Shown one piece after another: positions 1 to 10,912 of a stretch of DNA of 64,000 bases (position 1 is the stretch's first letter; every line of letters begins with the position of its first letter). Position numbers and translations under genes: made by a program. The DNA is from Artemia franciscana. Its lineage: Eukaryota; Arthropoda; Branchiopoda; Anostraca; Artemiidae. The DNA is taken from assembly GCF_032884065.1 (NCBI RefSeq), contig NC_088879.1:21996038-22060037 (forward strand). Direction: 5' to 3'. Below the pieces are notes generated by a model. That model was given only the letters and a program-made list of their open reading frames with translations, made no database searches and was not told the DNA's origin.

Positions 1-540
1 TGTCCCGGTCGTCATTCATATTCCCTGTGTCCCGGTCGTCATTTGTATCCCGGTGTCCCGGTCTGTATATACATTTGTTTTTTTAGTTTTGTTTTTCTCC
101 TTTATTTTTCGTTTTTTTCCTTTTTTCTTTTTTTTCTTTTTTAGTTTTTTTAGTTTTTTAGCTTTTTTAGTTTTTTTTATTAGTTTTTAGTTTTTTTTCT
201 TTTTAGTTTTTTTGTAGTTTTTACCTTTTTTTAGTTTTTTTAGTTTTTTTTTACTTATGTCCTGGTCGTCATTTATACTCCCTGTGTCCCGGTCGTCATT
301 TTTGTCCCGGTGCTTTGTTGATGGTGATTGCTAATCGAACATTCCCCTTGTCCCGGTCGCTTTCTCTTTGAGTGTCGTCATTTATATTCCCTATGTGCCG
401 GTGTCCCGGTCGTCATTTGTGTCCCGATGTCCCGGTCTGTAATTTCGTCAGTTGAAAACATGACGTCAGTCGACACACAAACATGACGTCACCCGACAGA
501 CAGACCCACACACACACAGACAATTTATTTTTATATAGAT
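1..540 (-). mobile_element. Helitron-derived fragment, inverted
   Basis: This stretch carries repeated blocks of the type GTCCCGGTCGTCATTT, the reverse complement of the ATGACGACCGGGAC blocks found in the plus-strand Helitron copies at 1190-2260. It ends near 540 in the reverse complement of the putative Helitron 5' end, which in forward orientation reads TC, then TATCTATATAAAAATAA, then TTGTCTGTGTG. A T-rich spacer interrupts it. A piece near 316-345 is the reverse relative of the GATTGCTAATCGAACATTCC segment from the helicase copies, so coding-derived bits are scrambled with non-coding ones. No open gene remains. Confidence 0.6.
60..262. repeat. (TTTTTAG)n-like T-rich simple repeat
   Basis: About 200 bases are almost pure T interrupted by AG or C, in units such as TTTTTTAG. 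It interrupts the GACCGGGAC-type Helitron repeats. No coding potential is seen. Confidence 0.8.
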
Positions 541-660
541 AGATAGAAGATATATAAATAAGTTGTCTGTGTTTCTGTCGAGTGGCGTCATGTTTTGTGT
601 CGACTGACGTCATGTTTGTCGACTGACGAAATTACAGACCGGGACATCAGGACACAAATG
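413..660. repeat. Inverted repeat: two head-to-head Helitron 5' ends
   Basis: The left arm (about 413-538) runs from a GTCCCGGTCTGTAATTTCGTC block through TGACGTCAGTCGAC to AGACAATTTATTTTTATATAG. The right arm (about 541-660) is its imperfect reverse complement: AAATAAGTTGTCTGTG, then GTCGACTGACGTCATG, then GACGAAATTACAGACCGGGAC. The centre is near 540. Each arm looks like the 5' terminal region of the same Helitron family, so two copies abut head to head. Confidence 0.65.
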
Positions 661-676
661 ACGACCGGGACACCGG

Positions 677-1190
677 GAAATCTATCTATATAAAAATAAG
701 TTGTCTGTGTGTCCAGTGACATCATGTCATCAGTTCGTTATGGTGACGTCATGTCATCAGGTCGTCATGTCGTCATTATGACGATGACGTCATTAAAGGT
801 ATTTAAGACATTCGTTCACGGAAAAATGTTTAATTGTAAAATGACTGAAGAACCTACAATGTCAACAGCCGAGGAAGCTGCTCAAAAAGTCTATGCCAAA
901 AAACTTGCTGCTGATAGAGAAAGTAAGAAAAGAAAGCGTGCCGAGGAATCACAAGAGCAACGCGAAACCAGACTTGCTGCTAAAAGAGAAAGTGAAAAAA
1001 AAGCGTGCCGAAAAATCACAAGAACAGCAAGAAAACAGGCTTGCGGCTGATAGAGAAAGTAAGAACAGAAAGCGTGCCGAGGAATCACAAGAGCAACGCG
1101 AAACCAGACATACTGCTTAAAGAGAAAGTGAAAAAAGAAGGCGTGCCGAGGAATCACAAGAACAGCAAGTAAACAGGCTTGTGGCTAAAT
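677..1190 (+). pseudogene. Helitron 5' end and degenerate N-terminal repeat ORF
   Basis: The segment opens with TCTATCTATATAAAAATAAG, resembling a Helitron 5' end (TC start), followed by TTGTCTGTGTG. Reading frames from about 841 encode a charged ~20-residue repeat with cores such as KRAEESQEQRETRLAA and NRLAADRESK, present about four to five times but spread over two frames, so at least one frameshift has occurred. From memory, such Arg/Glu/Gln-rich N-terminal repeats are common in arthropod Helitron Rep/helicase proteins. The frame breaks and the sequence passes directly into non-coding minisatellite, so the Rep domain and most of the helicase are missing. It is a remnant and not a working gene. 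Confidence 0.55.
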
Positions 1191-1560
1191 GACGACCGGG
1201 ACACTCAAAGAGAAATTGACCAGGACACAAGGAATGTTCGATAAGCAATCACCATCAACAAAGCACCGAGACACAAATGACGACCGGGGCACAGGGAATA
1301 TAAATGACGACCGGGACACTCAAAGAGAAATTACAGACCGTAACACCGGAACACAAATGAAGACCTTGATACAAAGTCAATATAATTGACTTATAATAAT
1401 TGACTTATAATATAAATGACGACACTCAAAGAGAAATTACAGACTGGGACACCGGGACACAAATGACGACCGGGACACAGGGAATATAAATGACGACCGG
1501 GACACAAGGACACAACTACAACGGGGACGCTTGGGGACACAGGGGGATATATAAATGACG
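1190..1560 (+). repeat. GACCGGGACAC minisatellite inside Helitron copy
   Basis: This is a run of related blocks: AATGACGACCGGGACAC, CTCAAAGAGAAATTACAGAC and ACCGGGACACAAATGACGAC, with intervening AGGGAATATAA. It also contains a short duplicate of the helicase segment encoding AITINKA (about 1243-1264). Blocks vary in order and length, which suggests repeated unequal exchange within Helitron-derived sequence. There is no gene. Confidence 0.7.
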
Positions 1561-1575
1561 ACGGGGACACAGGGA

Positions 1576-1772
1576 ATGTTCGATTAGCAATCACCATCCA
1601 CAAAGCTCAAGGGCAATCATTAGAATAATGAGGTATAGATCTGAATACATATTGTTTTTCCCTTGGACAATTATATGTTGCATGTCCAAGAGTCGGTAAA
1701 CCTGACAATCTATTTATATGCACAGACAATGGGACAGCCAAGAATGTTGTATATTCGCAAGTTTTACGTAGT

Positions 1773-1773
<1 letters not shown>
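1576..1773 (+). pseudogene. Helitron helicase C-terminus, copy 1 (broken)
   Basis: Translation of the plus strand gives LAITIHKAQGQSLE followed by two consecutive stops (TAA TGA), then GIDLNTYCFSLGQLYVAC, VGKPDNLFICTDNG and KNVVYSQVLR before a natural stop. This is the C-terminal end of a PIF1-like (SF1B) Helitron helicase: the KAQGQS segment is helicase motif V/VI-proximal and the GQLYVAxSR segment corresponds to motif VI, whose normal SR is here PR. Only about 65 residues of a protein that is normally well over 1000 residues remain. A (TA)n tract and the 3' hairpins follow immediately, consistent with the end of a Helitron. Confidence 0.85.

Positions 1774-1775
<2 letters not shown>

Positions 1776-1841
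<66 letters not shown>
1776..1841. repeat. (TA)n microsatellite
   Basis: About 66 bases of pure alternating T and A lie between the helicase terminus and the Helitron 3' end. The second copy has only a short ATATATATCTATCTATATTC at the same place, so the tract is an expansion. Confidence 0.95.
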
Positions 1842-1844
<3 letters not shown>

Positions 1845-1922
1845 CAGGTGGGACACAGGGACACAACTACAATGGCGCGTAACTAATATGGCACGTAATG
1901 ACTTACGCGCGCAAGGGTGCTT

Positions 1923-1988
1923 GGGGGGTGCAAAGCGCCCCCATCAACTAGGTGTTTGGTTGGCGCGAAGCGCCACCCCAACAGCTAG
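1923..1988 (+). mobile_element. Helitron 3' terminus with paired hairpins and CTAG end
   Basis: Two GC-rich hairpins occur in this otherwise AT-rich window: GGGGGGTGCAAAGCGCCCCC and GGTTGGCGCGAAGCGCCACC. The second is followed by CCAACAGCTAG and then T. A short GC-rich hairpin about 10 bases before a CTRR end, inserted before T, is the classic Helitron 3' signature. The sequence after CTAG immediately resumes Helitron-type minisatellite, so the next copy is arranged head to tail. Confidence 0.8.
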
Positions 1989-2255
1989 TAGGGAATTTAA
2001 ATGACGACCGGGACACTCAAAGAGAAAGCGACCGGGACACAAGGAATGTTCGATTAGCAATCACCATCAACAAAGCACCGGGATATAAATAACGACTGGG
2101 ACACAGGGAATATAAATGACGACCAGGACACTCAAAGAGAAATTACAGACCGGGACACCAGAACACAAATGACGACCGGGACACAGGGAAAGAACTACAG
2201 CGGGGATGCCGGGGGGCACAGGGGGATAAATAAATGACGATGGGGACACAGGGAA
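1989..2255 (+). mobile_element. Second Helitron fragment: minisatellite part
   Basis: From 1997 the ATGACGACCGGGACACTCAA blocks restart directly after the first 3' end. A partial copy of the helicase segment at about 2047-2080 (ATTAGCAATCACCATCAACA) appears before the fuller copy downstream, so the coding segment has been duplicated within the array. No 5' end is present. Confidence 0.65.
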
Positions 2256-2453
2256 TGTTCGATTAGCTATCACCATCAACAAAGCTCAAGGGCAATCATT
2301 AGAATAATGAGGCATAGATCTGAATACATATTGTTTTCCATGGACAATTATATGTTGCATGTTCAAGAGTCGGTAAACCTGACAATCTATTTAAATGCAC
2401 AGACAATGGGAGAGCCAAGAATGTTGTATATTCTCAAGTTTTACGTAGTTAAA
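2256..2453 (+). pseudogene. Helitron helicase C-terminus, copy 2 (broken)
   Basis: This is a near-duplicate of 1576-1773. It encodes LAITINKAQGQSLE, then the same TAA TGA double stop, then a glycine-aspartate-leucine segment, then a one-base deletion (TTTTCCATGGACAA where the other copy has an extra C/T run), then QLYVACSRVGKPDNL and KNVVYSQVLRS. The SR of motif VI is preserved here, unlike copy 1. The shared double stop shows that both copies descend from an already dead parent, so they were amplified non-autonomously or by tandem duplication. Confidence 0.85.
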
Positions 2454-2547
2454 AATATATATATCTATCTATATTCACAGGTGGGACACAGGGACACAAC
2501 TACAATGGCGCGTAACTAATATGGCGCGTAACGACATACACGCGCGG

Positions 2548-2623
2548 GGGGCTTAGGGGGGGGCGCGAAGCGCCCCCACCAACTAGGTGTTGGTGTGGCG
2601 TGAAGCGCCACCCCAACAGCTAG
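2548..2623 (+). mobile_element. Helitron 3' terminus, second copy
   Basis: The hairpins GGGGGCGCGAAGCGCCCCC and TGGTGTGGCGTGAAGCGCCA are followed by CCCCAACAGCTAG, and the next base is T. This matches the terminus at 1923-1988. The element ends at CTAG (2620-2623) and unrelated family A sequence begins immediately. Confidence 0.8.
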
Positions 2624-2629
2624 TACTAA

Positions 2630-2890
2630 ATATATAAGAGCCTGAGAAAATTTGCCTTATTTTGGAAAATAGGGTGAAACACCCCCTAAAAGTCACTGAA
2701 TCTTAACGAAAATCACACTATTTACGCTAAGTTTTACTTAAAACAGTAAAAACAGTAAAAAACTTTAGCATAAAGAGCGGGGCGTTGATGAGGAAGCGTC
2801 CCCTTTCATATGCGAAGTAATTTCTGTTCCTTTTAAGTTTTAATGTCGCTCCTTACTTTCCGTTAAAAAAACTTGTTTTTTTTATTTAAT
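2630..2890 (+). repeat. Family A repeat, internally deleted fragment
   Basis: The first part (GAGCCTGAGAAAATTTGCCT, then CACCCCCTAAAAGTC) matches the 5' third of family A. It jumps directly to the right half of the terminal palindrome (CTTTAGCATAAAGAGCGGGG, then TTTAAGTTTTAATGTCGCTC, then TTAAAAAAACTTG). The middle ~1.1 kb is missing, so this is a deletion derivative. Confidence 0.75.
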
Positions 2891-3270
2891 TTCATTAAAG
2901 GATAAAAGAGGATAAACATCCTTTAGAGCCAGTGCTGGCTCGCAGGGTATCAAATCAACTTTTAAGTTTCCGATTTACTGCATTTGAAAAAAAATATAAT
3001 AAAATAATGAAAGGGCGAGAAAAATTTATTTCATTAAAGGATAAAAGAGGATAAAATCCTCTAGAGCCAATGCTGGCTCACAGGGTATTAAATCGACTTT
3101 CAAGTTGCCTTACTGCAATCGAAAAAAAAAAAAATAATGAAAAGGTGAGACAAATCTATTTCATTGAAGGATAAAAGAGGATAAACATCCTCTACAGCCA
3201 ATGCTGGCTCACAGGGCATCAAATTGATTTTACTGCGATTGAAAAAAAATAAAATAAAATAAAATAATGC
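2891..3270. repeat. Three tandem copies of a ~130-139 bp unit
   Basis: Units start at 2891, 3030 and 3160 with TTCATTAAAGGATAAAAGAG. Each includes the near-perfect hairpin GAGCCAGTGCTGGCTC or a variant, followed by CACAGGGTATCAAAT, and ends in an A-rich tract with AAAATAATG. The copies differ by small indels. No coding frame is conserved. It could be the internal array of a non-autonomous element. Confidence 0.85.
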
Positions 3271-3366
3271 ATTAACTGCTTCTTCTGTTCAGCTGCTACT
3301 TTTGTTTTATCTATTTTATTTGAGCATATAAAATGATGCATATTTGAGATAGTAGGTATAAGTAGG

Positions 3367-3755
3367 TACTACTACTACTACCACTACTACTACTAACAAC
3401 AACTTTCTGCAGCACTAAGCGCCCAGAGGCTAACACAGCTACTCACGGTCAGTCTCCATTCTCATTTATCTAAAGCACCCCTTTTTCTACTCTCCCAGCA
3501 AGTTCCTATTTCCCTTAAATCCTTCTTTACGACATGATCCCACCATAACCGTCGACGATTTACTTTCCGTTTAGCCTTAGACGGTTGGTTAAAAAAGACA
3601 ATCTTTGGCTATCTGTCATTCTTCATCAGCACAACATGCCTCAGCTATCTCAACCTTTCTCTCACTATGGCCCAAGAAAGCGGTATTGAATCACACTTTT
3701 CGTACAGCCTACTTTTTGAAATAGTGTTAGTCAGCTGGGTATCCAAAACAAATCT
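3367..3755 (-). pseudogene. LINE reverse transcriptase C-terminal relic plus (AGT)n tail
   Basis: On the minus strand, pieces translate as SRLYEKCDSIPLSWAIVRE, then LRHVVLMKNDR, then PKIVFFNQPSKAKRKV. This is the C-terminal tail after the RT domain of an RTE-like non-LTR retrotransposon, and it is related to the relic at 15840-16656. It ends in a trinucleotide tract (ACT on the plus strand, 3367-3403), the kind of microsatellite tail seen at the 3' end of such elements. Several stops and frame changes are present. It lies just downstream of a Dscam exon on the same strand, inside an intron. Confidence 0.7.
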
Positions 3756-4061
3756 TCTTCAAATACCAAGACAAGCCCGTCCGACAGTCATTTTAGAAGC
3801 TACAAATATGGAAATCAGTTTTATGCAAAAGTTTATATCTTTAAACTAAAACATCTTCATTACCGATTATCGCTAACTGTATGTTTAGCTGAATATTGCT
3901 TCAGATTGGCTTTTAAATTTTACCCCTTCTGGAACTTTTCTTGTCAACAGTTTAAATTTCAGGATAAAATTAAGCATAATTCATCAGCACTTCGCAAAAG
4001 TAGACAAAGAAACTAAATTGATTTATGTTAAACTAAACATTACTTGAATGGTATTACTTAC

Positions 4062-4211
4062 CTATTACTAAGATTTTCCCAATATTGTTGCTAAGTTTAG
4101 TTTTCCGAGTAAGTTTGTCCAGAGTTCGGCACTGGAAGATTGATTTTGTGTCTTCAAGAGATACATCAGAAACTATTAATTCCCCAGAAGGTAACATAAC
4201 ATATTTTCCAT
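4062..4211 (-). CDS. Dscam-like exon: second half of Ig2
   Basis: The 150-base exon has the acceptor AAATTCCAG before 4211 and the donor TAG|GTAAGT after 4062 (minus strand). It encodes GKYVMLPSGELIVSDVSLED and then FQCRTLDKLTRKTKLS. The GKYxxLPSGEL start and the FQCRT motif (F/Y-x-C of Ig strand F) match the second half of immunoglobulin domain 2 of arthropod Dscam proteins, homophilic adhesion receptors of neurons and haemocytes. Phase is 1 at both ends. The upstream exon at 42905-43066 ends in G and this one starts AT, creating GAT (Asp) and the family's DGKY motif. There is no internal stop. Downstream exons (Ig3 onward) are not found between 1 and 4062. The paralogue (Dscam1 or another Dscam) cannot be decided. 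Confidence 0.88.
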
Positions 4212-4459
4212 CTGGAATTTAAATTCAAATTAGAGGAAGAAATTTCCCTTTTATCCTGCAGAAGGATATTGGATCAAGGATTCAATTAACATTGTTAAAT
4301 AAGCAAAAACTAAGAGGCTGCCTGATTTGCTAAGGGTTTCATGAGTTCATTCATCAAAGAGTTCGTGGTAACTGTAAGTAAGAAGTGAACCGGCTCAATA
4401 GTAACAGAAACTCTAAAAAACAGAATTTTGATACCAATAGATGCTTCAAAAGAGTTGGA

Positions 4460-5035
4460 TTGGTAAATTTATAGCAAATCATATAACTAGCTTTCGTATA
4501 AAGCAAATATACCACTCGATGCCTTTTTTATGCTCTTTACGAATATAATAATTGCTTCTACCTTAAATTTAGATTTAAGTACTTTTTAACCTAACCTAAC
4601 CCAACCTAACCTAAACTAACCTTGTTATAAATAATTTTAGCACTGAGAAACCGTAGTATTATTTTGTCGAAAACGGCCCGGAGAAAACGTAGTATTATTT
4701 TGTCGAAAACGACATATAACCTGTATTTTAATAGAAAATTCGTAATTTTAAGAGCTTAAAAAGTGCTTAAATTTGAATTTGTGGTAAAAGCGATTATCAT
4801 ATTCGTAAAGAACATAAAAAAAGGTATTGAGTGGTATGTTCGCTTTATTGGTAAGTCAGTTATATGAACTGTCATAATTTTTTGAAATTTTGTCATTCTT
4901 AAGAGCTAAAAAAGTGCTTAAATCTGAATTTAAGGTAGAAGCGATCATTATATTCGTAAAGAGCATAAAAAGGCATCGAGTGGTATATTCACTTTATACG
5001 AAAGCAAGTTATGTGGTTTGCTATAAACTTACCGT
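4460..5035. mobile_element. Foldback/MITE-like element nested in family A
   Basis: The left arm includes TTTATAGCAAATCATATAAC, CTTTCGTATAAAGC, ATACCACTCGATGCC and TGCTCTTTACGAATATAAT. The right arm near 4915-5025 is its inverse: ATTATATTCGTAAAGAGCAT, GGCATCGAGTGGTAT, TTATACGAAAG, GTGGTTTGCTATAAAC. A diverged extra copy of the right arm sits at about 4738-4860. The arms are roughly 100 bases with a long loop, typical of a non-autonomous foldback element. No ORF. Confidence 0.75.
4587..4622. repeat. Short (CCTAA)n-like tract
   Basis: About seven imperfect units of TAACC/CCTAA lie in the loop of the foldback element. CCTAA is the complement of the arthropod telomere repeat TTAGG. At 36 bases with interruptions this may be chance or an interstitial telomeric seed. 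It is not a chromosome end. Confidence 0.5.
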
Positions 5036-6617
5036 CGGATACTTATGGTGGTTTTAAATATATATGTTTCATCAAGTCAAAAATTACAAGCCTGAGAAAA
5101 TTTGTCTTAAATTCGAAAAAAAAGGGGGAAACACCCCCTAGGAGAGTCACAGAATCTTAATGACAATAATACCATCGGATTCAACGTATCACAGGACCCT
5201 ACTGTAGAGGTTTCAAGCACATATCTGCAAAAATATCAAATTTGGCATTTTTTGCCAAAAGAAAGATAATGAATGCGTGTTTGTTTGTTTTTTCTCAGGG
5301 ATGATCGTGTCGACCCACTGGTCCTAGAATGCCGCGAGAGAGTTCATTCTAACGGAAATTAAAAGTTCTATTGCTCTTTTCAAGTGACCGAAAAATGGAG
5401 GGCAACTAGGCCCCCTCTGACGCTCATTTTTTCCCAAAGTCACCGAATCAAAATTTTGAGATAGCCATTTTGTTCAGCATAGTCGAAGAATCTAATAAAT
5501 AGGTCTTTGAGGACGGCTTAATCCCCCAGAGTCCCCGGGAGAAGGACTGCAAGTTATGAACTTTGCCCAATGTTTACGTATAGTATCGGTTATTGGGAAG
5601 CATACAGACGTTTCAGGAGGATAATTTCTCGCGGTGGGGGGGGGGGGTCAGGTGAGACGTGGTCGTATCTATCTATGGAGGAATTTATCATGGGGGAAGA
5701 GGATATTCATGAGGGAGCGCTGGATTTTCCAGCATTATTTAAAAATAATAAGAAATTAATAAAAGAAACAAGTTTTTTTTTAACTGAAAGTTAGGAGCAA
5801 CATTAAAACTTCAAACGAACAGAAATTATTACGTATATGAGAGGGCAATACCCCTTCTCAATACCTCACTCTTTACGCTAAAGTACTTTTAGTAATTTCA
5901 AAAGAGCTATTTATTCTAATTAAACGGCCTTTGTGATTCAGGGGTCATTTTAAATAATTGGAACAAAATTAGAAATTTTGCATAAAGAGCAAGGTATTGA
6001 AGAGGGGGCGAAACCCCGTCATATACGTAATAAAAATTTGCGAATATAGAAGTTTGTTACGTATATTAATTCGTAAGTTACCTATATTTACTACTAATAA
6101 AATGTCTGTAAATAAAATTAAAAGTTCTAACGGCCTATTTAAGTAACCAAAAAAATTGAAGGGCAAATAGGCCCCCTTCCCCGCCCCTTTTTCCTAAAAG
6201 TCACCCAATCAAAATTTTGAGAAAGTTTTTAGCCAAAAATAGAAAAATTAATTTGCAAATTTCTTTATAATTATTCATTCACAGTAAGCCAAAATCAAAG
6301 CCAGCATTAATTCAAAAACGTTCAGAAATTAAATTAAAAAAAAAAGTTTTCTTAACTGAAAGTAAGGAGCGACATTACAACTAAAACGAACAAATATTTA
6401 AATTCCGTGTATGAATGGGGATGTCCCCTTCTCAGCGCTTCACTCTTTACGCTAAAGTTTGACTCTTTGCCACAACCCTACTTTATAAAACAATAAAAAA
6501 CTTTAGCGTAAAGGGCAGGGCGTTAAGGAAGGGACAGCATCTTTCACATGCGGAATAATTTCTGTTCGTTCGCTCCTTACTTTCAATTAAAAAGCTTGTT
6601 TTTATATTTATTTAATT

Positions 6618-7262
6618 AGCCAAAATGTCAATTGAACAAAAAATTAGACTCTCTAGAACATATGAACATTGTCCTTAATTTGCGAATGTTCAGTGGTTCA
6701 CCGATTTTAAGTTGAGCTAGACTCTGAGTAGAGTCAAAATTCACTGCTAGTTAGATTCAATACAATTGATACAAATTGCCTTCATGTGGACCATTTAAGA
6801 TAGGTGAGAAAGAATCTGTTTCTCCGGCTCGAAAAATTGTGGTTTGAATACATTAAAGCTACCAATTTATAGCTGGCGAAAACGTATTAATGGTAACTTT
6901 TTAAGATATACATCCGAAGCAATGTTGTTTTCTATGAAGTTCTGCTTTCAACAAAGATTCCTGTTTAGATTCACCATGCTAGGGTCCTTAGTCATTTTCA
7001 CAAAGTTTTCAGTAAGAATATACCTTTGCAAATACTCTACATCTCAGAGGGGCTTAGGGTTTAACCCTTCTTTAATTCGAAATGAGAATTTCCTGTCACC
7101 TTAAATTAGGTTCCAAACTGTAGAATACTTAAAACCTTAATATAATATAGTGTAAAAAAAATGACTGAATTTACGAGTTTTCCATAATTTTTGTTTATTC
7201 CAACTGTACATGTATTACAGTTATCTTTAAGTGACTCATAGAAACAAAAAACTGCCGTACGG

Positions 7263-7264
<2 letters not shown>
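6618..7264. other. Unassigned AT-rich intronic sequence
   Basis: No protein similarity, splice-flanked exon or repeat family is recognised here. The open frame at 6844-7104 has no recognisable motif and is probably chance. Confidence 0.4.

Positions 7265-7327
<63 letters not shown>
7265..7327. repeat. Poly(A) tract, 63 bases
   Basis: Pure A run. It could be the tail of a retroposed sequence or a simple expansion; no source gene is recognisable next to it. Confidence 0.95.
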
Positions 7328-8687
<1,360 letters not shown>

Positions 8688-8929
8688 ATAAATTCTGGTT
8701 TAGTTTTTTAACATTTTTTATTGTTTTAATCCCTTGTTAAAACATAATACATAGCGATAAAAGTTTAATCACTAAATCTTTCAAGAAAATCTTCCAGTGA
8801 CAATCTGCAGGATCAAGAAGCAGGAATTGTGCACTGAGTACAGTACCCCACACTTACCAGCCAGATTTCAACTCTCGTAAAACAATCCTACAACCTGAAC
8901 ATGAAAATATACTGGCGGCAGCAGGATAC

Positions 8930-9100
8930 GACCAATGATGTAGTAGTAATTAATTACAATTATTTAAATACGTCTTTAATTACTTTTCAATGTATTTGAA
9001 TACGTATTTAATTACAATTTGGATCAAGTAATTTAAATACGTATTTAATTATTTTTTCTTCATTTAAATACAAATTAAATTTTTCTAATATTCGTAGGAG
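8930..9100. repeat. AAATACGTATTTAATTAC-type degenerate repeats
   Basis: The motif TATTTAAATACGTCTTTAAT recurs as GTATTTGAATACGTATTTAA and AATTTAAATACGTATTTAAT within 170 bases, preceded by GATGTAGTAGTAATTAATTA. Arrays of ATTTAAATAC-type subterminal repeats behind a GATGTAGTA-like start remind me of hAT transposon ends. No inverted end partner was found, so this is only suggestive. Confidence 0.35.
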
Positions 9101-9170
9101 CTTTTGTCTATCAAACTAGAAGACCCATAGGAACACTGTACTGGTGGTCAGCTATGCTTATAAGTAGGTA

Positions 9171-10912
9171 TTAAATAAAAAAAAACTAGTTTTTTTAACT
9201 GAAAGTAAGGAGCGACATTAAAACTTAAAACGAACAGAAATTACTCCGTATATGAAACTGGTTGTCCCCTCCACAGTCCCACGCTCTTTACGCTAAAGTT
9301 TGACTCTTTGCCACAATTCTACTTTTTAAAACAATTAAAAACTTTACCGTAAAGAGCGTGGGACTGCGGAGGGGACAACCCATTTCATATACGGAGTAAT
9401 TTCTGTTCGTTTTAAGTTTTAATGTCGCTCCTTACTTTCAGTTAAAAAAACTAGTTTTTTTTTATTTAATTTCTGAACGTTTTTGAATTAATGCATGTTT
9501 GATTTTGGCTCTCCGCACATAAATTATTGAAATGAAATTAGTATATTAATTTTTTTTTGGCTAAATGGCTTTCTCTTAGTTTTGATCAGACGATTTTGAG
9601 AAATAAGGGGTGGGGAAGGAGGCCTAGCTGCCCTCCAATTTTTCGGTTACTTAAAAAGGCTACTAGAACTTTTAATATTCAACGAACGTTTTTATTAGTA
9701 AAAAATATACGTAACTTAAGAATTAACTTACGTAACAAACTTTTATATTCTTATATTTTTATTATGTGTACGAGGGGGTTTGTACCCTCGTTAATACCTC
9801 GCTCTTTACACTAAATCGTAAGTTTTGTCCCAATTCTTTAAGAATGACCCCTGAATCAAAAAGGCCGTAGAATAAATAGTTGAAATCACTAAAAATATTT
9901 TTGCATAAAGAGCGAGGTATTTATCTCCTCCTAAATACCTCGCTCTTTATGCTAAAGTATTTTTAGAACCCCTCATATGCGTAATAATCTCTGTTCGTTT
10001 TAAATTTCAATGCTATTCCTTACTTTCATTTGAAAAAACGTTTTCATGTTTATTTTTTCATTGTTTTTTTATAGTAATGCTAGAAAATCCTGCGCCCTTT
10101 TCATTGAATTTTTCTTCCCCCATGACATATTCCTCAAAGGAAAGATCCTCCCACAAAGCCCTCTCCCATCATCCCCACCCCCCAAACCAAAAAATCCCCA
10201 TGAAAACGTCTGTACACTTCCCAATAACCATTACTATATGTAACATTGGTCAAAGTTTGTAACTTGCAGCCCCTCCCTCAGGGATTGTGGGGGAGTAAGT
10301 CATTCCCAAAGACATAGTTATTATGGTTTTCGACTATGCTAAACAAAATGGCTATCTTAAAATTTTAATCTGTTGACTTTTGGAAACAAATGAGCATGGG
10401 AGGGGGCCTATTTGCCCTCCAATTTTTTTGGTCACTTAAAAAAGACACTAGAACTTTTCATTTCCGTTAGAATGAGCCCTCTCGCGACATTCTAGGACCA
10501 CTTGGTCGATAAGATGACCCCTGGGAAAAAAACAAAAAAAAAACAAACAAATAAACACGCACCCGTTATTTGTCTTCTGGCAAGAAATACAAAATTCCAC
10601 TTTTTTTAGATAGGAGCTTGAAATTTTTGCTATAGAGTTCTCTGATGTACCGAATGCGATAGTGTGATTTTCGTTAAGATTCTATGACTTTTAGGGGATG
10701 TTTCCCCCTTTTTTCCAAAATAGGACAAATTTTCTCAGGCTCGTAACTTTTGATGACAAAGACTAAATTAATTGAAACTTATATATTTAGAATCAGCAAA
10801 AAATTCGATTCTTTTGATGTATCTTTTAGCATCAAAATTCCGTTTTTTAGAATTTCGTTTACTATTGAGCCGGGTCGCCCCTTACTACAGTTCCTTACCA
10901 CGAACTGTTTGA
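9171..10912 (-). repeat. Family A repeat, full-length copy
   Basis: On the plus strand the copy begins with the palindrome (9181-9465) and ends with the inverse of the 5' hairpin, CTTACCACGAACTG near 10894-10912. All landmarks are present: the second hairpin with AAGAGCGAGGTATTT at 9908-9965, the CCCTCCAATTTTTTTGG block, and GAGCCGGGTCGCCCCTTAC. Length is 1.74 kb. The conserved layout between copies defines the element, but no shared ORF exists, so it is a non-autonomous element of unknown class. Confidence 0.85.
9181..9465. repeat. Near-perfect palindrome at family A 3' end
   Basis: Arms of about 110-120 bases (AGTAAGGAGCGACATTAAAA to CGCTCTTTACGCTAAAG on the left, the reverse complement on the right) flank a ~40-base asymmetrical centre (TTTGACTCTTTGCCACAATT). 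The variable block GGTTGTCCCCTCC is matched exactly by GGAGGGGACAACC. Confidence 0.9.

Larger units (their letters stand above)
4353..6617 (+). repeat. Family A repeat, copy 1, interrupted
   Basis: It starts with a damaged 5' hairpin (GAGTTCGTGGTAACTG), followed by AAGTGAACCGGCTCAATAGT. It is interrupted at about 4455 by a foldback element and resumes near 5040 (GGTTTTAAATATATATGTTTC). Characteristic landmarks follow: GCCTGAGAAAATTTG, CACCCCCTAGGAGAGTCAC, the G-rich block around 5630, and the terminal palindrome at about 6335-6617. The open frames inside (for example 5570-5794) are not conserved between copies and are not considered genes. Confidence 0.8.

Noticed and set aside
1663..2004. 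113-codon frame with a long Tyr-Ile repeat
   Set aside because: It is read through the (TA)n tract between the Helitron helicase relic and the 3' hairpins, in part out of the helicase frame.
2891..3270. Regular repeats considered as a CRISPR-like array
   Set aside because: The whole ~130 bp unit repeats, with no unique spacers, and the context is a eukaryotic intron.
4587..4622. Telomere or chromosome end
   Set aside because: Only seven imperfect CCTAA-type units in the loop of a foldback element, with ordinary sequence on both sides.
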